NCBI RefSeq assembly: GCF_902498825.1 | Contig: NZ_LR701459.1 | Coordinates: forward strand, 62,001 to 126,000 | Reading direction: 5' to 3' | Length of the DNA: 64,000 nt | DNA from: Rhizobium sp. EC-SD404 | GTDB lineage: Bacteria > Pseudomonadota > Alphaproteobacteria > Rhizobiales > Rhizobiaceae | In this document: positions 41,512-51,808 of the stretch, one piece after another | Layout: every line of letters begins with the position of its first letter | Position numbering within the stretch: the stretch's first letter is position 1 | Program-made: the position numbers and the translations under genes | The notes under the pieces: generated by a model | What the model saw: the letters and a program-made list of their open reading frames with translations, nothing else | What the model was told of the DNA's origin: nothing | Database searches by the model: none

Positions 41512-42684
41512 TCAATAGGAGCGCGGCATGCCGAGAACATGCTCCGACACATAGCTGAGGATGAGGTTGGTGGAGATCGGCGCCACTTGGTAGAGGCGCG
41601 TTTCGCGGAACTTGCGCTCGACGTCGTATTCCTCGGCGAAGGCAAAGCCGCCAAAGGTCTGGACGCACGCTTCGGCCGCAGCCCAGGATGCTTCGGCAGC
41701 AAGCATCTTCGCGATGTTGGCCTGCTCGCCGCAATCCTCGCCAGCCTCGAACCGGCGCGCTGCTTCATGCACCATCAGTTCGGCCGCGCGCATCTGGGCA
41801 TAGGCGCGAGCGATCGGGAACTGGATGCCCTGGTTCTGACCGATCGGGCGACCGAACACCATGCGTTCGTTGGCGTAGCTCGAGGCCTTGTCGATGAACC
41901 ATTTCGCGTCGCCGATGCATTCGGCGGCGATCAGGATGCGCTCGGCGTTCATGCCCGAGAGGATGTAGCGGAAGCCCTTGCCTTCCTCGCCGACGAGGCT
42001 TTCGGCCGGCACCACGACATCGTCGAAGAACACTTCCGTGGTGGAGTGGTTCATCATGGTGCGGATCGGCTTGATCGTCATGCCGGCTTTCAGCGCCTCG
42101 CGCATGTCGACGATGAAGACCGACAGGCCATCGGTGCGCTTCGTCACGTCTTCCTTCGGCGTCGTGCGGGCGAGAAGCAGCATCAGGTCTGAATGCTCGG
42201 CACGCGAGGTCCAGACCTTCTGGCCGTTGATGACGTAGCGGTCTCCATCGCGCCGGGCGAACGTCTTGATCGAGCTCGTATCGGTGCCGCTGGTCGGCTC
42301 CGTCACGCCGAAAGCCTGGAGGCGCAGCTCGCCGGACGCGATGCCCGGCAGGTATTTCTCCTTCTGGGCCTCGTTGCCGTGCCTAAGCAGCGCACCCATG
42401 ATGTACATCTGCGCGTGGCAGGCAGCACCGTTGGCACCGGCGCGTTGCACTTCCTCCAGGATCGCCGCGGCGGCGGAGAGCGGCAGGCCGGAGCCACCGT
42501 AATCTTCCGGGATCAGCACCGACAGATACCCGGCATCGGAGAGCGCCTTCACGAAGTCGGTCGGATAGGCATTCTCGCGGTCGAGCTTGCGCCAGTATTC
42601 CGGCGAGAACGTCGCGCAGAGCCGGCGCACGCTCTCCCGGATCTGGGTGATCTCTTCGCTTTCAGGCAGGTCCTTGATCGTCAT
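41512..42684 (-). CDS. Acyl-CoA dehydrogenase with a displaced catalytic base
   Basis: FAD enzyme of 390 aa oxidising an acyl-CoA at C2-C3. FAD/substrate motifs are FGVTEPTSGTD and VINGQKVWTS near residues 125-160, with VERKFRETR and FGRPIGQNQGIQF later. The usual base Glu in the YEGTSE loop is Pro here (Pro369), while Glu248 in GMNAERIL occupies the isovaleryl-CoA-dehydrogenase-type position on helix G. Short branched acyl-CoA substrates such as methylsuccinyl-CoA are plausible given the neighbours. Only 14 bp separate it from the MmgE/PrpD gene, so it is part of the LysR-controlled operon. Confidence 0.88.
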   Translation of the reverse strand: MTIKDLPESEEITQIRESVRRLCATFSPEYWRKLDRENAYPTDFVKALSDAGYLSVLIPEDYGGSGLPLSAAAAILEEVQRAGANGAACHAQMYIMGALLRHGNEAQKEKYLPGIASGELRLQAFGVTEPTSGTDTSSIKTFARRDGDRYVINGQKVWTSRAEHSDLMLLLARTTPKEDVTKRTDGLSVFIVDMREALKAGMTIKPIRTMMNHSTTEVFFDDVVVPAESLVGEEGKGFRYILSGMNAERILIAAECIGDAKWFIDKASSYANERMVFGRPIGQNQGIQFPIARAYAQMRAAELMVHEAARRFEAGEDCGEQANIAKMLAAEASWAAAEACVQTFGGFAFAEEYDVERKFRETRLYQVAPISTNLILSYVSEHVLGMPRSY

Positions 42685-42698
42685 GAGATGCGTCTCCC

Positions 42699-44087
42699 TC
42701 AGCCAGCCGCGATCAGCGGCCCCATTATGTTCAGTTCGCCGATAGCCCAGAGGCGCGGCAGAAGCTTCGTTATTTCAGCCGGGTCGGTGGCATTCGAGAA
42801 CCGGGCAAGCCCGATCACCTTCGCCTCGATCTCACCGCGGCTCAGCGTGTTGCCGGTATCACCCTTGGGCTCATCCACGCGCGCATCGACGGTTCGCCCG
42901 TCCCTCGTTGAAACCCGTACCTTGCCAATCCAGCGCGCCGGATAGGCACCGTCCACCTCCGGATCGAGCACCATCGTGACGCGCGCGCGGAAATCCGCGA
43001 CATCGGCACGATCGAATGCCTCGTCGAACTCCGTCATGCCGGCGCGGCCGTGGGCAGCGATGAGACCGAGCGTCGTTCCCATGGAGAACTTTGCCTGGTG
43101 AACGCTCTTCGGCGTCACGACCGGACCGAGCACATCGATCGCGCCCTGGTGCACGAAGGCCGTGACGGACGCGATATCGGCCATGGCGAGCTTCTGTTCG
43201 GTCATCGCTTTCAGAAGCGCATCGGCCGCAGGGTGGGTATGGCGGCAGGACGCGTGGAATTTGAAGGAGGTTTCGGCCACCGCAAATCGCGATCCCAACC
43301 GGTCGACGAGGCGGCTCGGATCGGCGTCGCTCGACATGCCGGCGGCAAGCCCTTGCGGGCCTTCCAAGATGCGGGATGCACCGGTGAAGCCATCGCGCGC
43401 GAGATAGGCTGCAGTCAGCCCGTTCGCGGCGGCTTTCGCCGTGTGCAGGGGCTTGGAATCGGCGCCGTCGCGCAGGAACTCCCAGAGCCCGGCGGCCTGC
43501 GTTCCGGCGGACCCAAATGCGTGGTTCATTTGAGCCGGCGTCAGGCCGAGCAGGCGGCCGGCGGCAGCAGCGGCGGCAAAGGCCCCGGCGGTGCCCGTCG
43601 TATGGAAGATCTTATAGTGCGACCGGCCGAGGAACTCGCCAACCCGGATCCCGACTTCATAGCCGGCTATCGATGCCGCCAGAAACTCTTTGCCCGATGC
43701 GCCGGTTGCCTGCGCGACAGCCAATGCTGCCGGGAACACGACAGCCGCCGGATGGAAGACCGAGGCATTGTGGACATCGTCCTGCTCGGCGACATGGGAC
43801 GAGGCGGCATTGACCATCGCGGCGAAGAGCGGCGACGTGCGGCCGCGGTCGATCAGCGTCTCGCACGGACCATCGGCCGGGCCCATCACCTTAGCAAATG
43901 CGGCGATCGCCTCGACCGGCGCAACACCTTTTCCTGCAAGTGCCGAACCAACCCAATCGACGAAAAGATCTTCCGTCCGGGCGACGATATCGGCAGGCAC
44001 GGCATCGAGATCGAGCTCCGAGGCGAAAGCGGCGAGCGTCGCGCTTTCGCCGGCGCCGTCTGCTGCCATGGTGTCGTGCGCTGTCAT
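42699..44087 (-). CDS. MmgE/PrpD family protein (copy 5)
   Basis: Protein of 462 aa leading a four-gene minus-strand operon; GGAGGACG lies before the ATG at 44087. Its active-site strand is EQDDVHNASVFHP near residues 101-113, with Val for Thr but with the His and His-Pro kept. KPLHTAKAAANGL and SFKFHASCRHTHPAAD are the later substrate-site segments. This subtype resembles itaconate/iminodisuccinate-type relatives more than copies 1-4. With CoA-transferase, dehydrogenase and hydratase it may feed a five-carbon dicarboxylate into the mesaconyl-CoA route; a decarboxylase or dehydratase role is possible. Confidence 0.85.
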   Translation of the reverse strand: MTAHDTMAADGAGESATLAAFASELDLDAVPADIVARTEDLFVDWVGSALAGKGVAPVEAIAAFAKVMGPADGPCETLIDRGRTSPLFAAMVNAASSHVAEQDDVHNASVFHPAAVVFPAALAVAQATGASGKEFLAASIAGYEVGIRVGEFLGRSHYKIFHTTGTAGAFAAAAAAGRLLGLTPAQMNHAFGSAGTQAAGLWEFLRDGADSKPLHTAKAAANGLTAAYLARDGFTGASRILEGPQGLAAGMSSDADPSRLVDRLGSRFAVAETSFKFHASCRHTHPAADALLKAMTEQKLAMADIASVTAFVHQGAIDVLGPVVTPKSVHQAKFSMGTTLGLIAAHGRAGMTEFDEAFDRADVADFRARVTMVLDPEVDGAYPARWIGKVRVSTRDGRTVDARVDEPKGDTGNTLSRGEIEAKVIGLARFSNATDPAEITKLLPRLWAIGELNIMGPLIAAG

Positions 44088-44136
44088 TGTAACCGTCCTC
44101 CGTGCCAACGACAGCTAGCAAGCCGGTGCGCAGTAA

Positions 44137-44167
44137 GGCAATTCGCCATTGCCAAAGCCCGGCTTTG
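44137..44167. promoter_or_regulatory. Candidate LysR operator between divergent genes
   Basis: GGCAAT-TCGCC-ATTGCC (44137-44153) has the size and dyad of a LysR recognition box, and CAAAGCC-C-GGCTTTG (44153-44167) directly follows. Both lie between the LysR gene and the MmgE/PrpD operon it is expected to control. Confidence 0.6.
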
Positions 44168-44214
44168 CCTGCATCGAAAGGGCGGTTGTCACGCGGCGCG
44201 AAATCCGGAGCCCC

Positions 44215-45132
44215 ATGTCCCTACCGCGATACGATTTGACCGATCTCAGGCTCTTCATCCACGTGGCGGAAGCCGGCAATCTGACGCGCGGTGCCGAGCG
44301 GAGCCATTTGTCGCTCGGCGCAGCCAGCCTGCGCATCAAGAACCTCGAAGAAACGCTCGGCACGCCGCTGTTGCGGCGGATGAGCCAGGGGGTCGAGCTG
44401 ACGCGGGCCGGGGAAACGCTGCTCGACCATGCGCGCATGATCCAGCGCCAGACGGAGCGGCTGCATGGCGACCTGCAGGCCTATTCCACGGGTCTCAAGG
44501 GTCGGGTCCGCATTTTTGCCAACACGACGGCTATTACCGAGATCCTGCCGGCAGCGCTCGGCGCCTATCTCGTCCACCATCCGATGGTGGATGTGGACCT
44601 CGAGGAGCGGCTGAGCCCGGAAATCGCACGCGCCGTCGCCGATGGCGTCGTCGATATCGGCATTCTTGCGGGTACCGTTCCGGCCGAAGGGTTGGAAATG
44701 ATCCCGTACCAGCGTGATCGGCTCGTGCTCGCGACACCGCTCGGCCACGGTCTTGCCGGCCTCGGGGAGATCGCGTTTGCACAGGCGATCGCCGAAAACT
44801 TCGTGCTGCTCCATGCCGGCAGCGCCATCCACGGCTTTGCCGAACAGATTGCCTCCGACATGGGCACCAGCCTTGCCATCCGGATCCGCGTTTCGGGCTT
44901 CGAGGCCATGTGCCGCATGATCGAGGCAGGCGTCGGTGTCGGCCTCATTCCCGAAACCGTGGCGCGAAGGCTTTCGAAGAGCCACGACATCGCGCTGGTT
45001 TCCCTTTCCGACGGGTGGGCGACGCGTGAATTGAAGATCTGCCTCAGGGACCGCAACGATCTGCCTGTCTTTGCGCGCGAACTCGTCGACTTCCTGATCC
45101 GCCACAATGCCGAGGCATCCTCGCCGCTTTAA
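44215..45132 (+). CDS. LysR-family transcriptional regulator
   Basis: Regulator of 305 aa, start at 44215. The winged helix is clear: LRLFIHVAEAGNLTRGAERSHLSLGAASLRIKNLEETLGTPLLRR (split here by family convention) with the LysR LTRAGETLLDHA turn. The effector domain carries VRIFANTTAITEILP and GVGVGLIPETVARRL. It faces the operon of MmgE/PrpD, acyl-CoA dehydrogenase, CoA-transferase and MaoC genes across a 127-bp gap holding two dyads, which strongly suggests it activates that operon in response to its substrate. Confidence 0.9.
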   Translation: MSLPRYDLTDLRLFIHVAEAGNLTRGAERSHLSLGAASLRIKNLEETLGTPLLRRMSQGVELTRAGETLLDHARMIQRQTERLHGDLQAYSTGLKGRVRIFANTTAITEILPAALGAYLVHHPMVDVDLEERLSPEIARAVADGVVDIGILAGTVPAEGLEMIPYQRDRLVLATPLGHGLAGLGEIAFAQAIAENFVLLHAGSAIHGFAEQIASDMGTSLAIRIRVSGFEAMCRMIEAGVGVGLIPETVARRLSKSHDIALVSLSDGWATRELKICLRDRNDLPVFARELVDFLIRHNAEASSPL

Positions 45133-45214
45133 GTTCCCCGTTTGCCACTTGGAGCCGGCGTCGCTATAGGCTGAACGCTGACGAACACGGCAGGCGACAG
45201 GGCAAGAGGATCAT

Positions 45215-45841
45215 ATGGCTGGGAATATCAGGCTGCATCGCGGCGACATCTCGATCGAGGATGCGGCACGCTATACCGGCGCGATCGCGATCGACACGGA
45301 AACGCTCGGCCTCGTGCCGCGCCGCGACCGGCTCTGCGTCGTGCAGCTTTCGCCGGGCGACGGCTCGGCCGACGTGATCCAGATCGCAGCCGGCCAGAGG
45401 GAAGCGCCGAACCTCGTGGCACTTCTCGCCAACCCCGCGCTGCCCAAGATCTTCCATTTCGGGCGCTTCGATATCGCCGTGCTCTTCAACGCTTTCGGCG
45501 TCACCTGCGCGCCGGTGTTCTGCACCAAGATCGCCTCGCGGCTGACGCGCACCTACACAGACCGACACGGCCTGAAGGACAATCTGAAGGAGCTGATGGA
45601 GGTCGACATCTCCAAGCAGCAGCAATCGTCCGATTGGGGTGCCGAGACGCTGACGGACGCTCAGCTCGAATATGCCGCCTCCGACGTGCTCCATCTGCAC
45701 GGCCTCAGGGACAAGCTCGCCGCACGGCTCGAGCGGGACGGACGCCAGACGCTTGCCGAGGCGTGCTTCGAATTCTTGCCGACACGGGCGAAGCTCGATC
45801 TCATCGGCTGGGAAGAAACAGACATCTTCGCCCATAGCTGA
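45215..45841 (+). CDS. Ribonuclease D-like 3'-5' exonuclease
   Basis: Single-domain DEDDy exonuclease of 208 aa. Exo I is AIDTETLGL, Exo II has IFHFGRFDIAVL, and Exo III is LEYAASDVLHL with the Tyr. No HRDC domain follows, which is common for the short alphaproteobacterial RNase D. It probably trims stable RNA 3' ends. It is 21 bp before the deaminase gene and seems part of a conserved housekeeping stretch. Confidence 0.88.
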   Translation: MAGNIRLHRGDISIEDAARYTGAIAIDTETLGLVPRRDRLCVVQLSPGDGSADVIQIAAGQREAPNLVALLANPALPKIFHFGRFDIAVLFNAFGVTCAPVFCTKIASRLTRTYTDRHGLKDNLKELMEVDISKQQQSSDWGAETLTDAQLEYAASDVLHLHGLRDKLAARLERDGRQTLAEACFEFLPTRAKLDLIGWEETDIFAHS

Positions 45842-45862
45842 CCTGAACGACAGGAGCCGACC

Positions 45863-46450
45863 ATGAACGAGGATCGCCTTGCCAGGCGGCTCCTGGATGT
45901 GATCGAGACCGACATCCTGCCTTTGACCGAGCGCGGCGTCGCCGAAGGCAACAAGGTCTTCGGCGCGGCGATCCTGCGCAAGTCGGATCTATCGCTCGTC
46001 ATCGCCGAAACCAACAACGAGACGGAAAATCCGCTGTGGCACGGTGAAGTCCACACGCTAAAGCGCTTCTACGAGATGGCAGAAAAACCGCCGACGGGCG
46101 ACCTGATATTCCTCTCGACGCACGAGCCCTGCTCGATGTGTTTGTCGGCGATCACCTGGGCAGGCTTCGACAATTTCACCTATTTCTTCAGCCACGAGGA
46201 TTCGCGCGACAGTTTCTCCATCCCGCACGATCTGAAGATCTTGAAGGAAGTCTTCCGGCTGGAGCCGGGCGGCTACGCGCGCGACAATGCGTTCTGGAAA
46301 TCGGCACCGATCGCCGCTCTGATCGCCGCAGCGCCCGAGGCTGAGCGCGCCGCACTGGAAGCGCAGGCTGCCCGGATCACCGAGCGCTATGCCGCTCTTT
46401 CCGCGCGCTACCAGGACGGCAAGGCCGACAACGTCATTCCGCTGAATTGA
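45863..46450 (+). CDS. CMP/dCMP-type deaminase family protein
   Basis: Zinc-dependent deaminase-fold protein of 195 aa. Metal ligands and proton shuttle are in HGEVHTLKRF (His-Ala/Gly-Glu type motif) near residue 60 and PCSMC near residue 89. The C-terminal 70 residues (REDNAFWKS-like region and a helix rich in Ala/Glu) are longer than in small tRNA or guanine deaminases. The substrate, a base or nucleotide, is not clear. It ends before a bidirectional terminator shared with rpsA. Confidence 0.8.
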   Translation: MNEDRLARRLLDVIETDILPLTERGVAEGNKVFGAAILRKSDLSLVIAETNNETENPLWHGEVHTLKRFYEMAEKPPTGDLIFLSTHEPCSMCLSAITWAGFDNFTYFFSHEDSRDSFSIPHDLKILKEVFRLEPGGYARDNAFWKSAPIAALIAAAPEAERAALEAQAARITERYAALSARYQDGKADNVIPLN

Positions 46451-46478
46451 ATTTTTGGCACCACCGACCTGAAACGAA

Positions 46479-46512
46479 AAAGGCCCGCGAAGATCGCTCT
46501 TCGCGGGCCTTT
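46479..46512. terminator. Bidirectional terminator between deaminase gene and rpsA
   Basis: AAAGGCCCGCGAAGA, loop TCGC, then its perfect complement: a 15-bp stem flanked by A-run and T-run. It works for both convergent genes. Confidence 0.92.
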
Positions 46513-46540
46513 GTCTTTGAAGTGGCCGAATGGCCGAGGC

Positions 46541-48247
46541 TTACTTGTCGTCGCCCTGCTTCTTGAGCGCGGCGCCGAGAATGTCGCCGAGCGAAGCGCC
46601 CGAGTCGGACGAACCGAACTGCGCGACGGCTTCCTTCTCTTCTGCGATCTCGAGAGCCTTGATCGACAGCGTGATCTTGCGATCGCGCTTAGAGAAGTTG
46701 ACGACGCGTGCGTCGAGCTTCTGGCCAACCGAGAAACGCTCCGGACGCTGATCGTCACGATCGCGAGCGAGATCGTTGCGACGGATGAACGATTCCAGGT
46801 TTTCGTGGTCGACGAGACGGACTTCGAGGCCACCATCGGTCACTGCGGTGACTTCCGCGGTTACGACAGCGTTCTTGCGCAGGTCGCCGGAAGCTGCGGC
46901 ATCGCCGACGGCATCCTTTCCGAGCTGCTTGATGCCGAGCGAGATGCGTTCCTTCTCGACGTCGACGTCGAGAACCTGGGCCTGAACCATGTCGCCCTTG
47001 TTGAACTCCTCAATGACCTGCTCGCCCGGACGGGACCAGTCGAGGTCGGAGAGGTGAACCATGCCGTCGACATCGCCGTCGAGGCCAATGAACAGGCCGA
47101 ATTCGGTCTTGTTCTTGACTTCGCCTTCGACGACCGAACCGACAGGGTGCTTCTGAGCGAAGACATCCCACGGATTTTCGAGCGTCTGCTTGAGGCCTAG
47201 CGAGATGCGGCGCTTCTGCGGGTCGACTTCGAGAACGACCACGTCGACTTCCTGAGTCGTCGACAGGATCTTGCCGGGATGAACGTTCTTCTTCGTCCAG
47301 GACATTTCCGAGACGTGGATGAGACCTTCGATGCCCGGCTCCAGCTCAACGAACGCACCGTAGTCGGTGATGTTCGTGACAGTGCCCGTGATGCGCTTGC
47401 CGGTCGGGTACTTGGTGCCGATGCCATCCCACGGATCCGCCTCGAGCTGCTTCATGCCGAGCGAGATGCGGTGCGTTTCCTGGTTGATGCGGATGATCTG
47501 GACCTTGACGGTCTGGCCGATCGACAGGATTTCCGTCGGGTGGTTCACACGGCGCCATGCCATGTCGGTGACGTGCAGCAGGCCATCGATGCCGCCGAGA
47601 TCGACGAACGCACCGTAATCGGTGATGTTCTTGACGACGCCTTCAACGACTTGACCCTCTTCGAGGTTCTGGACGATTTCCGAACGCTGCTCGGCACGCG
47701 ACTCTTCGAGAACCGTGCGGCGCGAAACGACGATGTTGCCGCGGCGCTTGTCCATCTTGAGGATTTCAAAGGGCTGCGGGTTGTGCATCAGCGGCGTGAC
47801 GTCGCGGATCGGACGGATGTCGACTTGGCTACGCGGCAGGAAGGCGACAGCGCCGTCGAGATCGACCGTGAAGCCGCCCTTGACCTGGTTGAAGATGACG
47901 CCTTCAACGCGCTCGCCGGCCTCGAACTTGACTTCGAGCTTGACCCAGCTCTCTTCGCGGCGAGCCTTCTCGCGCGACAGAACTGCTTCGCCAAGCGCGT
48001 TTTCGATGCGCTCGACATAAACTTCGACTTCGTCGCCGACCTTCATCTGGCCGTCGCGGCCCTTGGCGCCGAATTCCTTCAGCGGGACGCGGCCTTCGAC
48101 CTTCAGGCCGACGTCGATGATGGCCATGTCCTTCTCAATCGCGGTTACGATGCCCTTGGCAACGTAGCCTTCCGCGAGATCATTACCGCCAAAGGATTCT
48201 TCGAGGAGGGCTGCGAAGTCCTCCCGCGTGGGGTTTGCTACTGACAT
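46541..48247 (-). CDS. rpsA: 30S ribosomal protein S1
   Basis: RNA-binding ribosomal protein of 568 aa that helps mRNA docking. Six S1 domains are visible, the last four with the strong pattern ITDYGAFVDLGGIDGLLHVTDM, ITDYGAFVELEPGIEGLIHVSEM, KTEFGLFIGLDGDVDGMVHLSDL (each quoted as its key segment) and a divergent final one. The start MSVANPTRED at 48247 has CAGGAGCA upstream, while an earlier in-frame start lacks one. It lies 147 bp after cmk, as in many proteobacteria. Confidence 0.97.
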   Translation of the reverse strand: MSVANPTREDFAALLEESFGGNDLAEGYVAKGIVTAIEKDMAIIDVGLKVEGRVPLKEFGAKGRDGQMKVGDEVEVYVERIENALGEAVLSREKARREESWVKLEVKFEAGERVEGVIFNQVKGGFTVDLDGAVAFLPRSQVDIRPIRDVTPLMHNPQPFEILKMDKRRGNIVVSRRTVLEESRAEQRSEIVQNLEEGQVVEGVVKNITDYGAFVDLGGIDGLLHVTDMAWRRVNHPTEILSIGQTVKVQIIRINQETHRISLGMKQLEADPWDGIGTKYPTGKRITGTVTNITDYGAFVELEPGIEGLIHVSEMSWTKKNVHPGKILSTTQEVDVVVLEVDPQKRRISLGLKQTLENPWDVFAQKHPVGSVVEGEVKNKTEFGLFIGLDGDVDGMVHLSDLDWSRPGEQVIEEFNKGDMVQAQVLDVDVEKERISLGIKQLGKDAVGDAAASGDLRKNAVVTAEVTAVTDGGLEVRLVDHENLESFIRRNDLARDRDDQRPERFSVGQKLDARVVNFSKRDRKITLSIKALEIAEEKEAVAQFGSSDSGASLGDILGAALKKQGDDK

Positions 48248-48394
48248 TGAGTGCTCCTGGTGACCGGGCCGCAATCTTCATGCTGGCCTGGCACGCGCCG
48301 GTATCTTGTGTTGCGATCATTCCAGGAGTGACCTGGCCTTGTCGCCCGAAGGCGGTGGCCAATGATCCGGCGCAGTGGTCTCTCGCGGAATGGC

Positions 48395-49038
48395 TTAACT
48401 TGGTTCCTTGCGCGCCAACGCCCCATCAATGAGGATTTGGGCAGCGCGAAACGCGGCCTCTATACTCATTTCCGACGTATCGAGCAAGTGCGCGTCGTCG
48501 GCGGGGCGCAGCGGCGAATCCACGCGGCCCATGTCGCGGGCATCGCGGCGGCGAATGTCGTCCAGAACGTCATCATAAGAAAGGCTGCCGCCGGCCTTGC
48601 CGATCTCCTCGAAGCGGCGCCCTGCGCGCACGCCGGGCGAGGCCGTGACGTAGAGCTTCAGATCGGCATCGGGGCAGACCACCGTGCCGATGTCGCGCCC
48701 GTCGAGCACGACGCCGGGCTCGCGGCCGGCAAAGCGGCGCTGCGCCTCCACCAGCGCACGGCGCACCGCCGGCATGACGGCGACCTTCGACGCGGCCTCA
48801 CCGATATCGTGCGCGGCGAGCACCGAGCGATCCAGGGCGGCCAGATCGATGAGGCCGGCGCGTTCGGCGGCGAGTGGCTCGTCATCGAGTGGCAGGTCGG
48901 CGTCGAGAAGCGCCTTGGCGGTCGCGCGGTAGGTCAGGCCGGTATCGAGATGGTGGAAACCGTAGCGCTCGGCGATCCTGCGGGCGAGTGTTCCCTTGCC
49001 GGAAGCGGCCGGGCCGTCGATGGCGATCGTGAATCCCA

Positions 49039-49039
<1 letters not shown>
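48395..49039 (-). CDS. cmk: Cytidylate kinase
   Basis: Phosphorylates CMP and dCMP with ATP. 214 aa, P-loop [14 protein letters not shown] at residues 7-20, CMP-binding [32 protein letters not shown] and the LID segment [20 protein letters not shown] (split by family motif). Its ATG shares one base with the aroA stop, so the two are translationally coupled, the standard aroA-cmk-rpsA arrangement in alphaproteobacteria. Confidence 0.96.
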
Positions 49040-50424
<1,385 letters not shown>

Positions 50425-50640
50425 TCATCTGCGATTGCCGGTCGCGCGATATCACAGGGCAGCGCGAGCGTCATCCGCCCATGCAGCAAAATAAGGGGCG
50501 GCGACGGCGCGGAAACGCACGGTAGATAGGCTTTGACACGGCGTGGCAACATCATTATGGGGACCGCACATCGCAAATCGACGCGCCGGTCTTTGGGCCG
50601 GCTGACTGGCGACAGTCCCCAATCCATCGAGAGGTTCGCC

Positions 50641-51039
50641 GTGGCTAAGCCCGAACTTGGAACGAAACGCGTCTGTCCCGAAACGGGCCGTAAATTCTAT
50701 GACCTGAACCGCGATCCGGTCGTGTCGCCCTACACCGGCAAGAGCTATCCGCTGTCCTACTTCGAAGACACTGCGGTGGCGAAAGTCGTCGAGGCGGAAG
50801 AGGAAGAGGACGTCAAGGAACTGGATACCGAAGGCAACGAGGCGGAGACGGTGCCGCTGGAAGATGCTGACGGCGATGCGGCCGAGAAGGACGATATTCC
50901 GGAAATCGACGGCGACGAGGAAGAAGTCGAAATCGACGACGATGACGACGATACGTTCCTGCCGGACGACGACGATGATGACGACGACGACATGAGCGAC
51001 CTCATCGGCGGCGTGAACGAGGACGAAGAAGAGAGCTGA
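50641..51039 (+). CDS. TIGR02300-type protein with acidic tail
   Basis: Protein of 132 aa starting at GTG 50641 after GAGAGG; it then begins VAKPELGTKRVCPETGRKFYDLNRDP (two family segments), the conserved start of this alphaproteobacterial family. CPETGRKFYD and PYTGKSYPLSYFE resemble a small zinc-knuckle-type core with a single Cys. Residues about 55-132 are almost all Asp/Glu with runs of Asp. Longer readings from 50533 lack family similarity. It is divergent from aroA and precedes tRNA-Ala. Function unknown. Confidence 0.87.
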   Translation: MAKPELGTKRVCPETGRKFYDLNRDPVVSPYTGKSYPLSYFEDTAVAKVVEAEEEEDVKELDTEGNEAETVPLEDADGDAAEKDDIPEIDGDEEEVEIDDDDDDTFLPDDDDDDDDDMSDLIGGVNEDEEES

Positions 51040-51158
51040 TCTTTCAGCTTTCGTCACATCCTTCCGGATGTGTTCAAGAAATTCGACGAGGTCATCTTGA
51101 TCTCGTCGGAAACCGGACGTAAGAAGCCGTCCACGACCCGCTACGGCGGTTTGCGAAT

Positions 51159-51234
51159 GGGGCCATAGCTCAGCTGGGAGAGCGCCTGCATGGCATGCAG
51201 GAGGTCAGCGGTTCGATCCCGCTTGGCTCCACCA
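51159..51234 (+). tRNA. tRNA-Ala (anticodon GGC)
   Basis: A complete 76-nt cloverleaf: acceptor GGGGCCA/TGGCTCC with one G-U pair, D-arm with AGCTGGGA, anticodon stem CCTGC/GCAGG holding loop ATGGCAT (anticodon GGC), and T-arm GCGGTTCGATCCCGC. CCA is encoded. No duplicated 3' segment was seen nearby that would mark an integration site. Confidence 0.97.
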
Positions 51235-51430
51235 ACCACCGATCTCGATTTTCTTTAGAAATCGGTAGGTAATGATACGTAATCAACAGGATTACGGCAT
51301 CCTTGTCCCTTGACCACACCCCGCTGCAAATCCATCGTCGCACAAGCTAGAAGCGGTATCGTCGCCATGGTTCGCGGTGACAACAACCGACATCGCATCG
51401 CAGGTCGTTTTATTGGGAGACGGCACTGGC

Positions 51431-51733
51431 ATGAGACTTATGATCGATCGTCAAGTGCGTCTGATCGGCGCCAGGATTGCTGTTCGCGATGGCCAGCATG
51501 CGCGCAGTGCGCTCGAGATCAGGGTCGCCACAAGGCTGATCCGACGGATCTGCAGGCCCATCCGCGATCCCGTATCGGCAGAAACGATGCGCACCACGCT
51601 TCTGGACGCCTATGCCAATCTGACGGCGGCGATCGCTCTAGGCCTCGATCCAGAACAGATCGCCGCGATGGAAAACGAGTTCATCCTGCTCGTCATCGAG
51701 ACTCAGGCACGCGCCAAGCGGGACATGCACTAG
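51431..51733 (+). CDS. Hypothetical protein, 100 aa
   Basis: Possible small protein with GGGAGACGG before the ATG at 51431. It is basic at the N-terminus and rich in Arg, Ile and Ala, with helical repeats (ETMRTTLLDAYANLTAAIALG, IAAMENEFILLVIETQ). No family recognised. It lies between the tRNA and the SDR gene, which is convergent. An overlapping frame is also open, so the coding call rests on length and ribosome site only. Confidence 0.45.
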   Translation: MRLMIDRQVRLIGARIAVRDGQHARSALEIRVATRLIRRICRPIRDPVSAETMRTTLLDAYANLTAAIALGLDPEQIAAMENEFILLVIETQARAKRDMH

Positions 51734-51808
51734 GGTCTCATTTTTCCGAATCACGCGTTTGTTCTGCCGCGTCTTCCGACTGGGGTTGTGGCTGGGTGCG
51801 CTTAGACG

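Noticed and set aside
50641..51039. The Asp-run region as low-complexity non-coding sequence.
   Set aside because: The first 45 residues are a conserved family core with a good ribosome site, and the acidic tail is normal for the family.
51159..51234. tRNA-Ala as an integration site for a mobile element.
   Set aside because: No direct repeat of the tRNA 3' end, integrase or atypical composition is seen nearby.
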